Positions 28,767 to 35,723 of a stretch of DNA of 39,784 nt are shown here, piece by piece. The stretch's first letter is position 1. Each line of letters starts with the position of its first letter. Position numbers and translations under genes: made by a program. This DNA comes from Streptosporangiaceae bacterium (GTDB lineage: Bacteria; Actinomycetota; Actinomycetes; Streptosporangiales; Streptosporangiaceae). Location: the NCBI GenBank assembly GCA_019245115.1, contig JAFARZ010000317.1, positions 1-39,784 on the forward strand, written 5' to 3'. The notes under the pieces were generated by a model. That model had not been told where the DNA came from and did no database searches. It was given only the letters and a program-made list of their open reading frames with translations.

Positions 28767-29108
28767 CTAGCCGGTGAAACCGCCGTGGGAGAGACCGAGC
28801 GCCAGGCCCACGAAGCCGGCGATGATCCCCGTCACGATCAGCACCCGCTGTTCCCTGGTCGCCGACACCATCTGCGCGTAGAGCCCGACCAGGCACGCCA
28901 GCAGGCCGGTCGACGTGGCCACGATGTGCATGGCCGGCCCCGCCGTCGGCGCGTTCCGGACGATCATCCCGATGACGAAGGACACCAGGCCGACGATCAG
29001 TATCGCGATCGCCATGATGTTCTCCGCCGGATGCGGCCGGCCGTCGGAGTTCAGGAACTGCAGCAGATGCGGCCGCGACCGCGAGGGCGGACGAGCGGTA
29101 TCTGACAT
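28767..29108 (-). CDS. Small membrane protein, three helices
   Basis: A 113-residue protein with a basic cytoplasmic N terminus and three hydrophobic segments (IMAIAILIVGLVSFVIGMIV, a central LLACLVGLYA, and VLIVTGIIAGFVGLAL). AGGAGG lies 8 nt before the ATG, and this start is clearly better than the upstream GTG. I do not recognise a family with a known function. It is divergent from rpsF. Confidence 0.75.
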   Translation of the reverse strand: MSDTARPPSRSRPHLLQFLNSDGRPHPAENIMAIAILIVGLVSFVIGMIVRNAPTAGPAMHIVATSTGLLACLVGLYAQMVSATREQRVLIVTGIIAGFVGLALGLSHGGFTG

Positions 29109-29247
29109 GCCAACCACCTCCTGCTCCGGTCACTTGATCCTCGCACTATCACCTTCCCCGCACCACCCTCCGCCAACCCACCCCCGCCCTTGGACCGTCA
29201 ATCCCGTACTGGGCGCGTTCCGTTACCAGGCTCGGCCGCGATGTTGG

Positions 29248-29253
29248 TATGCT
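29248..29253 (+). promoter_or_regulatory. Candidate -10 element of the rpsF operon
   Basis: TATGCT lies about 230 nt upstream of rpsF, with a weak TTACCA 19 bp before it. Initiation near 29260 would place the whole three-way-junction structure at the start of the transcript. Confidence 0.35.
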
Positions 29254-29266
29254 TGCGGCCCAGTGA

Positions 29267-29369
29267 GCGTTGTTCAAACCCGGCTAGGGAGCGGGGGCCT
29301 CTTTGCCTCCGCGAGCGGCCGGTCCCGGTCCGCACGGGCCTCGGCCGAAGCGGGTTGTTTGAATAACGC
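29267..29369 (+). ncRNA. Candidate structured leader RNA of the rpsF operon (three-way junction)
   Basis: Positions 29267-29279 pair with 29357-29369 (13 bp, one G-U). Inside, 29291-29298 pairs with 29305-29312 (8 bp, one G-U, loop CTCTTT), and 29316-29321 with 29342-29347 plus 29324-29327 with 29335-29338 form a second hairpin. The result is a compact three-stem junction of 103 nt that begins just after the predicted transcription start. It should be cis-regulatory for the ribosomal protein operon. I cannot assign it to a known class. Confidence 0.5.
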
Positions 29370-29436
29370 GAGCTTCTGAAGAAGACAGTGCGGGCGGCCG
29401 GTAAGTGGCTGGCCTAATCTACCCGCGACACCTCCT

Positions 29437-29455
29437 GCCACGGAAAGGCCGTGGC
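29437..29455 (+). promoter_or_regulatory. Hairpin near the rpsF start
   Basis: GCCACGG pairs with CCGTGGC around a 5-nt loop, ending 31 nt before rpsF. In many bacteria the S6:S18 complex binds a hairpin in the rpsF leader to repress the operon; this could be such a site, but I cannot confirm the required bulge. Confidence 0.4.
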
Positions 29456-29486
29456 CGCATCAGTCCAGAGGAGGGCTCAGGACGCT

Positions 29487-29777
29487 ATGCGCCATTACGA
29501 GATCATGATCATCCTCGACCCAAACCTCGAGGAGCGCGCCGTCCAGCCGTCACTAGACCAGTTCCTGAAGGTCGTGACCGGCGGCGGTGGCAAGGTCGAG
29601 AAGGTTGACATCTGGGGAAAGCGACGCCTCGCCTACCAGATCGAGAAGAAGCCCGAGGGCATCTACGCAGTCGTGGATCTGACCGCCGAGCCGGCCACGG
29701 TGCAGGAGCTCGACCGGCAGCTCAACCTCAACGAGGCAATACTGCGGACGAAGGTCATCCGGCCCGAGCACCACTAA
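29487..29777 (+). CDS. rpsF: 30S ribosomal protein S6
   Basis: A 96-residue S6 with the family start MRHYEIMIILDPN and the central DIWGKRRLAYQIEKKPEG. It binds S18 on the platform of the small subunit. GAGGAGGG lies 11 nt before the ATG; an in-frame GTG at 29451 would add 12 residues unlike the family. First gene of rpsF-ssb-rpsR-rplI. Confidence 0.97.
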   Translation: MRHYEIMIILDPNLEERAVQPSLDQFLKVVTGGGGKVEKVDIWGKRRLAYQIEKKPEGIYAVVDLTAEPATVQELDRQLNLNEAILRTKVIRPEHH

Positions 29778-29805
29778 GCCTGAGCACCAATCAAGGGAGC
29801 ATCCG

Positions 29806-30318
29806 ATGGCAGCAGGCGACACCGTTATCACCGTCGTGGGTAACCTCGTCAACGACCCGGAACTTCGGTTCACTCCGGCCGGCCAGCCGGTGGCGACCTT
29901 CCGGGTGGCTTCCACCCCACGATTCATGGATAGGACGACCAACGAGTGGAAGGATGGGGACAGCCTCTTCCTGACCTGTAACGTCTGGCGGCAGGCGGCC
30001 GAGAACGTGGCCGAGAGCCTGCAGCGCGGCATGCGGGTCATCGTTTCCGGGCGCCTCAAGCAGCGTTCCTATGAGACGAAGGAAGGGGAGAAGCGCACGG
30101 TCTACGAGATCGAGGTCGACGACGTCGGTCCGTCGCTGCGCAACGCCTCAGCCAAGGTGAACAGGGTGGCCCGCTCCGGCGGTAGCGGCGGCGGCGGTTA
30201 CGGCGGCCAGCAGGGCGGCGGCGGTGGCCGACCGGCCGGCGGCGGCGGCGGCCAGGAAGCCGACCCGTGGGCGACCGACGGGCCGTCCGCCGGATACTCC
30301 GACGAACCCCCCTTCTAG
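29806..30318 (+). CDS. ssb: Single-stranded DNA-binding protein
   Basis: A 170-residue SSB: an OB-fold (residues 1-115, with GNLVNDPELRFTPAGQPVATFRVAS and VIVSGRLKQRSYE), a Gly-rich linker and the acidic tip YSDEPPF that recruits repair and replication partners. It binds single-stranded DNA at replication forks. It is 28 bp after rpsF, with AAGGGA before the ATG. Confidence 0.96.
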   Translation: MAAGDTVITVVGNLVNDPELRFTPAGQPVATFRVASTPRFMDRTTNEWKDGDSLFLTCNVWRQAAENVAESLQRGMRVIVSGRLKQRSYETKEGEKRTVYEIEVDDVGPSLRNASAKVNRVARSGGSGGGGYGGQQGGGGGRPAGGGGGQEADPWATDGPSAGYSDEPPF

Positions 30319-30377
30319 TAGCAAACCAACCAACCGACCATCCCCGCGTGAGCGGGGCTCTGCTAAGGAGCACCACG

Positions 30378-30614
30378 ATGGCCAAGCCACCACTACGCAA
30401 GCCGAAGAAGAAGGTGTGCTCGTTCTGCCACGAGAAGACCGTCTACGTGGACTACAAGGACACCGGTCTGCTTCGTAAGTACATCTCCGACCGCGGGAAG
30501 ATCCGCGCCAGGCGCGTGACGGGTAACTGCACCCGCCACCAGCGGGACGTCGCCACGGCGATCAAGAATGCCCGCGAGATGGCGCTGCTTCCGTACACGA
30601 GCACGGCGCGCTAG
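30378..30614 (+). CDS. rpsR: 30S ribosomal protein S18 (zinc-binding form)
   Basis: A 78-residue S18 with CSFC and a later NCTRH, the cysteine-containing (zinc, C+) type. It pairs with S6 on the 30S subunit. AAGGAG lies 7 nt before the ATG at 30378. Some actinobacteria also have a second, zinc-free copy elsewhere. Confidence 0.96.
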   Translation: MAKPPLRKPKKKVCSFCHEKTVYVDYKDTGLLRKYISDRGKIRARRVTGNCTRHQRDVATAIKNAREMALLPYTSTAR

Positions 30615-30626
30615 GAGGTCAGGCAG

Positions 30627-31088
30627 ATGAGTCGCGCACCGATGAAGCTCATCCTCACCCAGGAGGTGGGTGGGCTGGGCGCACCCGGCGACGTGGTTGA
30701 CGTCGCGCCCGGCTACGGCCGGAACTACCTGATCCCGCGCGGTTTCGCCATGCCGTGGACCCGCGGCGCGGAGAAGCAGATCGACCTGATCAAGCGCGCC
30801 CGGTCGGCCCGGGAGATCCGCGGCCTCGAGGACGCGCAGGCGATCGCCAATCAGCTCAGCGGGCTGCGTGTGCGTATGCGGCGCCGGGCGGGCGCGAGCG
30901 GGCGGCTGTTCGGCTCGGTCGGGTCCGCGGACATCGTGGCCGCCGTCCGTGAGGCGGGCGGCCCGGAACTCGATCGCCGCCGCATCGAGGTCCGCGACCC
31001 GATCAAGACGATCGGCTCGCACCAGGTCCGGGTCCGGCTGCACGCAGAGGTCAGCGCCCCGGTAGACATCGAGATCTCCGCTAGCTGA
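30627..31088 (+). CDS. rplI: 50S ribosomal protein L9
   Basis: A 153-residue L9: an N-terminal domain with MKLILTQEVGGLG and the conserved GYGRNYLIPRGFA, a long connecting helix and the C-terminal domain (SGRLFGSVGSADIVAAV). I kept the ATG at 30627, 8 nt after AGGAGG; MKLIL at 30642 is the family's usual start and is also possible. Last gene of the operon, followed by a very strong terminator. Confidence 0.96.
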   Translation: MSRAPMKLILTQEVGGLGAPGDVVDVAPGYGRNYLIPRGFAMPWTRGAEKQIDLIKRARSAREIRGLEDAQAIANQLSGLRVRMRRRAGASGRLFGSVGSADIVAAVREAGGPELDRRRIEVRDPIKTIGSHQVRVRLHAEVSAPVDIEISAS

Positions 31089-31112
31089 GCGGAGACTTCT
31101 CTACCACTGTCC

Positions 31113-31161
31113 GCGGGGATGACGGCCGGCATCACAAGCTGGTGCCGGCCGTCATCCCCGC
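31113..31161. terminator. 19-bp-stem terminator after rplI
   Basis: Positions 31113-31131 pair without mismatch to 31143-31161 around an 11-nt loop, 25 nt after the rplI stop. It would stop transcription from both sides; the stop codon of the small convergent gene lies in its right arm. Confidence 0.85.
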
Positions 31162-31358
31162 CAGTCGCATCCCTTGGCATACCGCGATGCGAGCTTGGCG
31201 AGATTGGGATCCAGCGCGCCCACCATCGCCCAGACGGCCGCGATCCGAGCCTCCAGTTCCGCTGGATCGGCTGCCCGGAAGCTGGCGTCAAGCTCGTCTA
31301 TGGCGTCTGCCACGCGCTTCAGTGCCAGCTCTTGGGCCAGCTCCCGGCTCGAATACAC
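31152..31358 (-). CDS. Small hypothetical protein, 68 aa
   Basis: A helical, charged protein (SRELAQELALKRVADAIDELD, then PAELEARIAAVWAMVGALDP) that reads like a real globular product, not a shadow, since no gene lies opposite. The start is a GTG with no ribosome-binding site; TAGCAT ends six nt upstream, so a leaderless message is plausible. I do not recognise the family. Confidence 0.5.
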   Translation of the reverse strand: MYSSRELAQELALKRVADAIDELDASFRAADPAELEARIAAVWAMVGALDPNLAKLASRYAKGCDWRG

Positions 31359-31411
31359 CGTCGGATGCTATCAGCTCCGAAGGACACTTCCGGCACACTC
31401 GCGCGAGCCGG

Positions 31412-31617
31412 TTTTCCACAGCCTGACGTTCTTGCCCTGTGGAAGATTCCTGTGGATTAAGCAGCGAGAATTCCCGCCCGACTTTTTCCTCCACACAGCC
31501 CGTGGAGTGAGTTCTGCCTGCTAACACGGGGGTCGCGCTCGGCTAGCGTCACCCCTCCACAGCGCTTTCCCCAGGCTGCGCACAACCTTGTCGGCGTGTC
31601 TGCACACCTTGTCCACA
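31412..31617. promoter_or_regulatory. Cluster of DnaA-box-like sites upstream of dnaB
   Basis: TTGTCCACA at 31609-31617 matches the actinobacterial DnaA box exactly. TTTTCCACA (31412-31420) and, on the other strand, TGTGGAAGA (31438-31446) and TGTGGATTA (31451-31459) are near matches. Two weaker CTCCACA sites lie between them. I see no gene between the small minus-strand gene (end 31358) and dnaB. Confidence 0.5.
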
Positions 31618-31686
31618 GGATCGTCCACCCCCGCGGTTGATGCTCGGCGTGGCGGGCCGCCAAAATGTCAGAGCCATCGGCTACAA

Positions 31687-31728
31687 CGGTGTTAGCTAGC
31701 CGGTGTTAGCTAGCCGGTGTTAGCTAGC
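31687..31728. repeat. Three perfect 14-bp tandem repeats before dnaB
   Basis: CGGTGTTAGCTAGC occurs three times with no gap (31687, 31701, 31715). Each copy ends in the palindrome GCTAGC. The array lies 49 bp before the dnaB start, where a promoter or operator should be. Confidence 0.75.
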
Positions 31729-31777
31729 ACAGAGGTGCGTTCGTGCCGTGTTCACGCAGACGGGGGAGGAGGGGTTC

Positions 31778-33130
31778 GTGAGCGTCACCGAGATGCCGCC
31801 GCGGGGCGACGACTTCGAGCGGACACCACCGCATGATGTCGCCGCCGAGCAGTGTGCGCTCGGCGGGATGCTGCTGTCGAAGGACGCCATCTCGGACGTG
31901 ATCGAGGTGATCCGGCCTACCGATCATTACCGGCCGGCGCACCAGATGATTCACGAGGCCATCCTCGACCTCTACGGTCGCGGCGAGCCGGTGGACCCGA
32001 TCACGGTCGCGGACGAGCTCACCAGGCGCGGCGAGATCACCCGGGTCGGCGATCGGCCGTACCTGCACACCCTCATCGCCTCGGTCCCCACGGCGGCCAA
32101 CGCGGGCTACTACGCGCGGATCGTCAGGGAACGCGCGATCCTGCGCCGGCTGGTCGAGGCGGGCACCAGGATCGTCCAGTTCGGATACGCGGGCGATGCC
32201 GACGCGGACGACCTCGTGGACCGCGCCCAGGCCGAGGTGTTCGCCGTCACGGATCGCCGGACCAGCGAGGACTACCACTCCCTGTCCGAGATCATGCCCG
32301 GAGCCCTGGACGAGATCGAGGCGATCGGCAGCCGCGGCAATGTCCTCACCGGCGTGCCCACCGGCTTCTCCGACCTCGACGTCCTCACCAACGGTCTCCA
32401 CCCCGGCCAGATGGTGGTAGTGGCAGCGAGACCTGCTATGGGAAAGTCGACGCTCGCTTTGGACTTCGCGCGGGCGGCGGCTATCAGGCACGGGATGAGC
32501 ACGGTCATCTTCAGCCTGGAGATGGGGCGGAACGAGATCACGATGCGGCTGCTGTCCGCTGAAGCGCGAGTGCCACTGCAGACCATGCGCACCGGGCAGA
32601 TGAACGATGACGACTGGGCCAGGCTGGCCAGGCGGATGAGCGAGGTCGCCGACGCCCCGCTGTTCATCGACGACTCACCAAACATGTCGCTGATGGAGAT
32701 CAGGGCCAAGTGCCGACGGCTCAAACAGCGGAACGACCTCAAGTTCGTGATCATCGACTACCTGCAGCTGATGTCCTCGCCTAAACGGGTGGAGAACCGC
32801 CAGCAGGAGGTCTCGGAGATGTCCCGGTCCCTCAAGTTGCTGGCCAAGGAACTGGAGGTCCCGCTAGTCGCGCTGTCCCAGCTCAACCGCGGCCCCGAAC
32901 AACGCACCGACAAAAAGCCCCTGCTGTCCGATTTGCGTGAATCCGGTTCCATTGAACAGGATTCGGATGTTGTGATTCTTTTGCACCGGGAAGACGCCTA
33001 TGAGAGGGAATCGCCGCGGGCGGGGGAGGCGGACCTGATCGTGGCCAAGCACCGGAACGGGCCGACAGCCACGGTGACGGTCGCGTTCCAAGGCCACTAC
33101 AGCCGCTTCGTGGACATGGCGCCCGCGTAG
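31778..33130 (+). CDS. dnaB: Replicative DNA helicase
   Basis: A 450-residue hexameric helicase that unwinds DNA at the replication fork. The N-terminal helical domain starts at PPHDVAAEQCALGGMLLS; the RecA-like motor has Walker A in ARPAMGKSTLALDFARA, Walker B in VIIDYLQLM and the arginine-finger region near DLRESGSIEQDSD. No intein interrupts it. I chose the GTG at 31778 with AGGAGG five nt upstream instead of the GTG at 31748. It follows the rplI operon as in Streptomyces. Confidence 0.96.
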   Translation: MSVTEMPPRGDDFERTPPHDVAAEQCALGGMLLSKDAISDVIEVIRPTDHYRPAHQMIHEAILDLYGRGEPVDPITVADELTRRGEITRVGDRPYLHTLIASVPTAANAGYYARIVRERAILRRLVEAGTRIVQFGYAGDADADDLVDRAQAEVFAVTDRRTSEDYHSLSEIMPGALDEIEAIGSRGNVLTGVPTGFSDLDVLTNGLHPGQMVVVAARPAMGKSTLALDFARAAAIRHGMSTVIFSLEMGRNEITMRLLSAEARVPLQTMRTGQMNDDDWARLARRMSEVADAPLFIDDSPNMSLMEIRAKCRRLKQRNDLKFVIIDYLQLMSSPKRVENRQQEVSEMSRSLKLLAKELEVPLVALSQLNRGPEQRTDKKPLLSDLRESGSIEQDSDVVILLHREDAYERESPRAGEADLIVAKHRNGPTATVTVAFQGHYSRFVDMAPA

Positions 33131-33131
33131 C

Positions 33132-34949
33132 TCAGCAGCTGGCGCGGATGGTGTTTGCCACCAGGCGGGCGTACAGGGACGCGCCGGAGGGGCGGGGGTG
33201 GATGCCGTCGCTCCAGAGTAGATGGGGGTACGGGGCGACTGCCCGGGCCCAGTTCACGAGCGCCACGTGGGGCTTGTGCCAGGTCGCGGAGGCGAGGACG
33301 TTGTTGACTTCGGATTCCCATGACATGGGCCCGAATGTGTTGACCAGGATCAGTTCCCGGTGCGAGCCGACCGCGTCGCGGAGCTGCCAGATCTCCCCCG
33401 GGCTGATGACACCGTTGGTGCCCAGCCCGACGACCACGTAGCGACGGAGGCTCCCGGCGGTGGCGAGTTCCTGGACCACCTGCACGCCGGTCTGCATCTG
33501 CCTGCCCACCTGTGCGTCTATGTAGATGCCGGGCATGCCGGTTTCGAGCGCCGAGGCAGAGGCCAGCATGACCGAGTCGCCGACAGCGGTGATCTGCCAT
33601 CCGGCTGGATGGCAGGCGGTGTGGTTCAGTACGGCACGACGGCGGGCCGGACGGCGTACCGGCGCGTGATGCTGGGAGACCGCGCTGATGCGCTCGCCTT
33701 CGGCCACCTGACGGAGCAGGCCGGTCTGGGCCGAGGATCCCGCCGGGGCCGTTACCCCGTAGCAGGCCACCGCCGTGACCAGCAGCGCGACAGCGGATAC
33801 CGCCATCGGGAATGCCTGGCGGAGACCAACCGCGGGCCCGATCAGCGCGGCCGTGAGCGAGCGGTACCAGTTACCGCAGAAGGAACGGAAGCCGTCGCGG
33901 AGAATCGGGGCCTCGACAAGCCGCCAGGAGGCCGCGGCCAGCCCGACCGTGACGACGGTCTCGGCGATCCAGGTGGCGGGGTAATTAGCGGCCTTTCCGG
34001 CCAGCGCCGCGGCCAGCGCGATCACCGGCCAGTGCCACAGGTACATGGCGTAGGACCGGACACCGACCCAGCGCATCGGCGCGACGCTGGTGATCGCGGC
34101 AACAGCCCCCTGGCTGGCCGCGGCGGCGATGATGGCCGCGGCAGCCAGCGCGGCGATAAGCAGGCCGGCCGGATACACGAGCGCGTCGTTTCCGGAGAAG
34201 TGCCCGAAAGCCCAGGCGAGTACGGCGAGACCCGCTATGCCGATGGCGTCCAGGCGCCTGGTGGCGACGGCCTTCGTGCTGGTCAGCGTGGCGAGCGGGC
34301 AGGCGAGGGCGAGTGCCGCGCCGATCAGCAGCGCGGAGGCATGGGTGTCCGTGCCGTAGTACACCATGGACGGGTTGCCTGGTCTGTAGAGAAGCGCCAT
34401 TGCCAGCGCCGACCCAGCAGCGCCGAGCAGGGTTGCCATGATCCAAGCACGCCAGCCGTTCAGTCTAATGATTACAAACCACAGGATCAGCGGCCATATC
34501 AGGTAGAACTGCTCTTCAATGGCTAGCGACCACAGATGTTCCAGGGGCGGCGGTGGCCCGAACGCGTCGAAGTAGGACACGTGATGCAGCATCTGGTACC
34601 AGTTGCTGGTGTAAGTGATCGCGGCGAGCAGCGCCGGACGCAGTGCGGGAACCGCCCCCGGTTCGATGATCGTCGCGGCGGCGGTCACCAGCACCAGCAT
34701 CACGGCGAGCGCTGGCAGCAGGCGCCTCGCTCGCCGCAGCCAGAAGTCCTTCAGGGTAGGCCGCTGGGTGGTCAGCAGGTCGGTGATCAGGAATCCGCTC
34801 AGCACGAAGAATACGTCGACACCGAGGAAACCGCCGGTCAGCGCCCGGGCGCCCTCGTGATAGCCGATGACCGCGAGCACCGCGATGGCCCGTACACCGT
34901 CCAGGCCGGGTGCGCGCGTGCGCGCCTTCGCCCTATGCCCCTGCCCCAC
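33132..34949 (-). CDS. Membrane acyltransferase with C-terminal SGNH domain (OatA-like)
   Basis: A 605-residue protein. The first 370 residues are an acyltransferase-3 domain with about ten membrane helices (GLDGVRAIAVLAVIGYH, the GVDVFFVLSGFLIT motif and HLWSLAIEEQFYLIWPL). The C-terminal 150 residues are an SGNH hydrolase-type domain with VGDSVMLASA, GLGTNG and a final DGIHPRPSG. Such two-part proteins move acetyl groups across the membrane onto glycans such as peptidoglycan; the acceptor here is unknown. It starts with GTG after a G-rich segment and ends one bp from dnaB. Confidence 0.88.
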   Translation of the reverse strand: MGQGHRAKARTRAPGLDGVRAIAVLAVIGYHEGARALTGGFLGVDVFFVLSGFLITDLLTTQRPTLKDFWLRRARRLLPALAVMLVLVTAAATIIEPGAVPALRPALLAAITYTSNWYQMLHHVSYFDAFGPPPPLEHLWSLAIEEQFYLIWPLILWFVIIRLNGWRAWIMATLLGAAGSALAMALLYRPGNPSMVYYGTDTHASALLIGAALALACPLATLTSTKAVATRRLDAIGIAGLAVLAWAFGHFSGNDALVYPAGLLIAALAAAAIIAAAASQGAVAAITSVAPMRWVGVRSYAMYLWHWPVIALAAALAGKAANYPATWIAETVVTVGLAAASWRLVEAPILRDGFRSFCGNWYRSLTAALIGPAVGLRQAFPMAVSAVALLVTAVACYGVTAPAGSSAQTGLLRQVAEGERISAVSQHHAPVRRPARRRAVLNHTACHPAGWQITAVGDSVMLASASALETGMPGIYIDAQVGRQMQTGVQVVQELATAGSLRRYVVVGLGTNGVISPGEIWQLRDAVGSHRELILVNTFGPMSWESEVNNVLASATWHKPHVALVNWARAVAPYPHLLWSDGIHPRPSGASLYARLVANTIRASC

Positions 34950-35031
34950 TGGCTAGTGCCCCCCATCGGCCCGTGCCGCTGTGACCCAGGGTAATGAGCG
35001 GGTTGCTGAGGGCCTAGGAGCAACGCCGTTG

Positions 35032-35682
35032 CTATGCGCGCTCCCGCCGGATGTTGCGTGTCATCGAGACCATGATCTGTCCGTAGCTGACGCTGTCGTC
35101 CTCGTCCTCCTCGTCGAGCAGGTCGGCCACCGCCTCCAGGTCCACGTCGCTGCTTGCTGGCCGGCCGGCGTGCAGGTCCTGCCGCAGCGCCTGCGCCTGA
35201 GCCGCGGCTTGCTGTGCGGCGGCTCGCTGAGCTCCGGCCAGCAGATATGGCTCAGACCACAGGAAGTAGCTGATCCACGCCGAACCTGTTGACGTGGTCC
35301 AGTTGTCCCCGCTGACGTTGCGCACCGCACGGACCAGCGCGTGTGCGACATCTTGATAGCGCGGTTCGGGGAAGCCCTCCAGCCGGTTCCGCTCACCCAC
35401 CCAACGCAGGGCATCGGCGATCGCATGCGGGGCCTGATCGGCAGTCGCTATCCAGAGCAGCACGTGCACCAAGCGCTCGCAGAAAGCCCATCCGTCCCCG
35501 GCCAGCCCCGGGACAAGCGGCCTGATGTCGGACTGAAGCTGCTGGATGAACGCCCTCTCGAAGCGGATCAACCGGACCGCCGATGAGCGGACCGCCTGCA
35601 ATACCCTCGGATCGGGCATCGGCAGGACCTCTCGCGCACCTTGGTTCGGACGGTTCGTCGTGTCCGGCCCGCTGTCGCTCAC
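35032..35682 (-). CDS. Globin-fold protein without the proximal histidine
   Basis: A protein of about 216 residues. Residues 30-155 follow the globin helix pattern: VLQAVRSSAVRLIRFERAFIQQL for helices A-B, a DIRPLVPGLAGDGWAF loop, ALRWVGERNRLEGFPEPRYQDVAHAL where flavohaemoglobins have LGRKH and the following helix, and a GH-like GSAWISYFLW. The position of the haem-binding His reads Asn, so haem may not bind. An acidic tail with DLLDEEDEDD follows an Ala/Gln helix. I chose the GTG at 35682 after GGGGAGG; the ATG at 35706 has no site. The function is unknown. Confidence 0.6.
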   Translation of the reverse strand: MSDSGPDTTNRPNQGAREVLPMPDPRVLQAVRSSAVRLIRFERAFIQQLQSDIRPLVPGLAGDGWAFCERLVHVLLWIATADQAPHAIADALRWVGERNRLEGFPEPRYQDVAHALVRAVRNVSGDNWTTSTGSAWISYFLWSEPYLLAGAQRAAAQQAAAQAQALRQDLHAGRPASSDVDLEAVADLLDEEDEDDSVSYGQIMVSMTRNIRRERA

Positions 35683-35723
35683 CACGTCCTCCCCTTCCTG
35701 GTACATCTTGTGTCAGGCCGTTA

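Noticed and set aside
31778..33130. Intein or split in dnaB
   Set aside because: The helicase motifs run without interruption at normal length.
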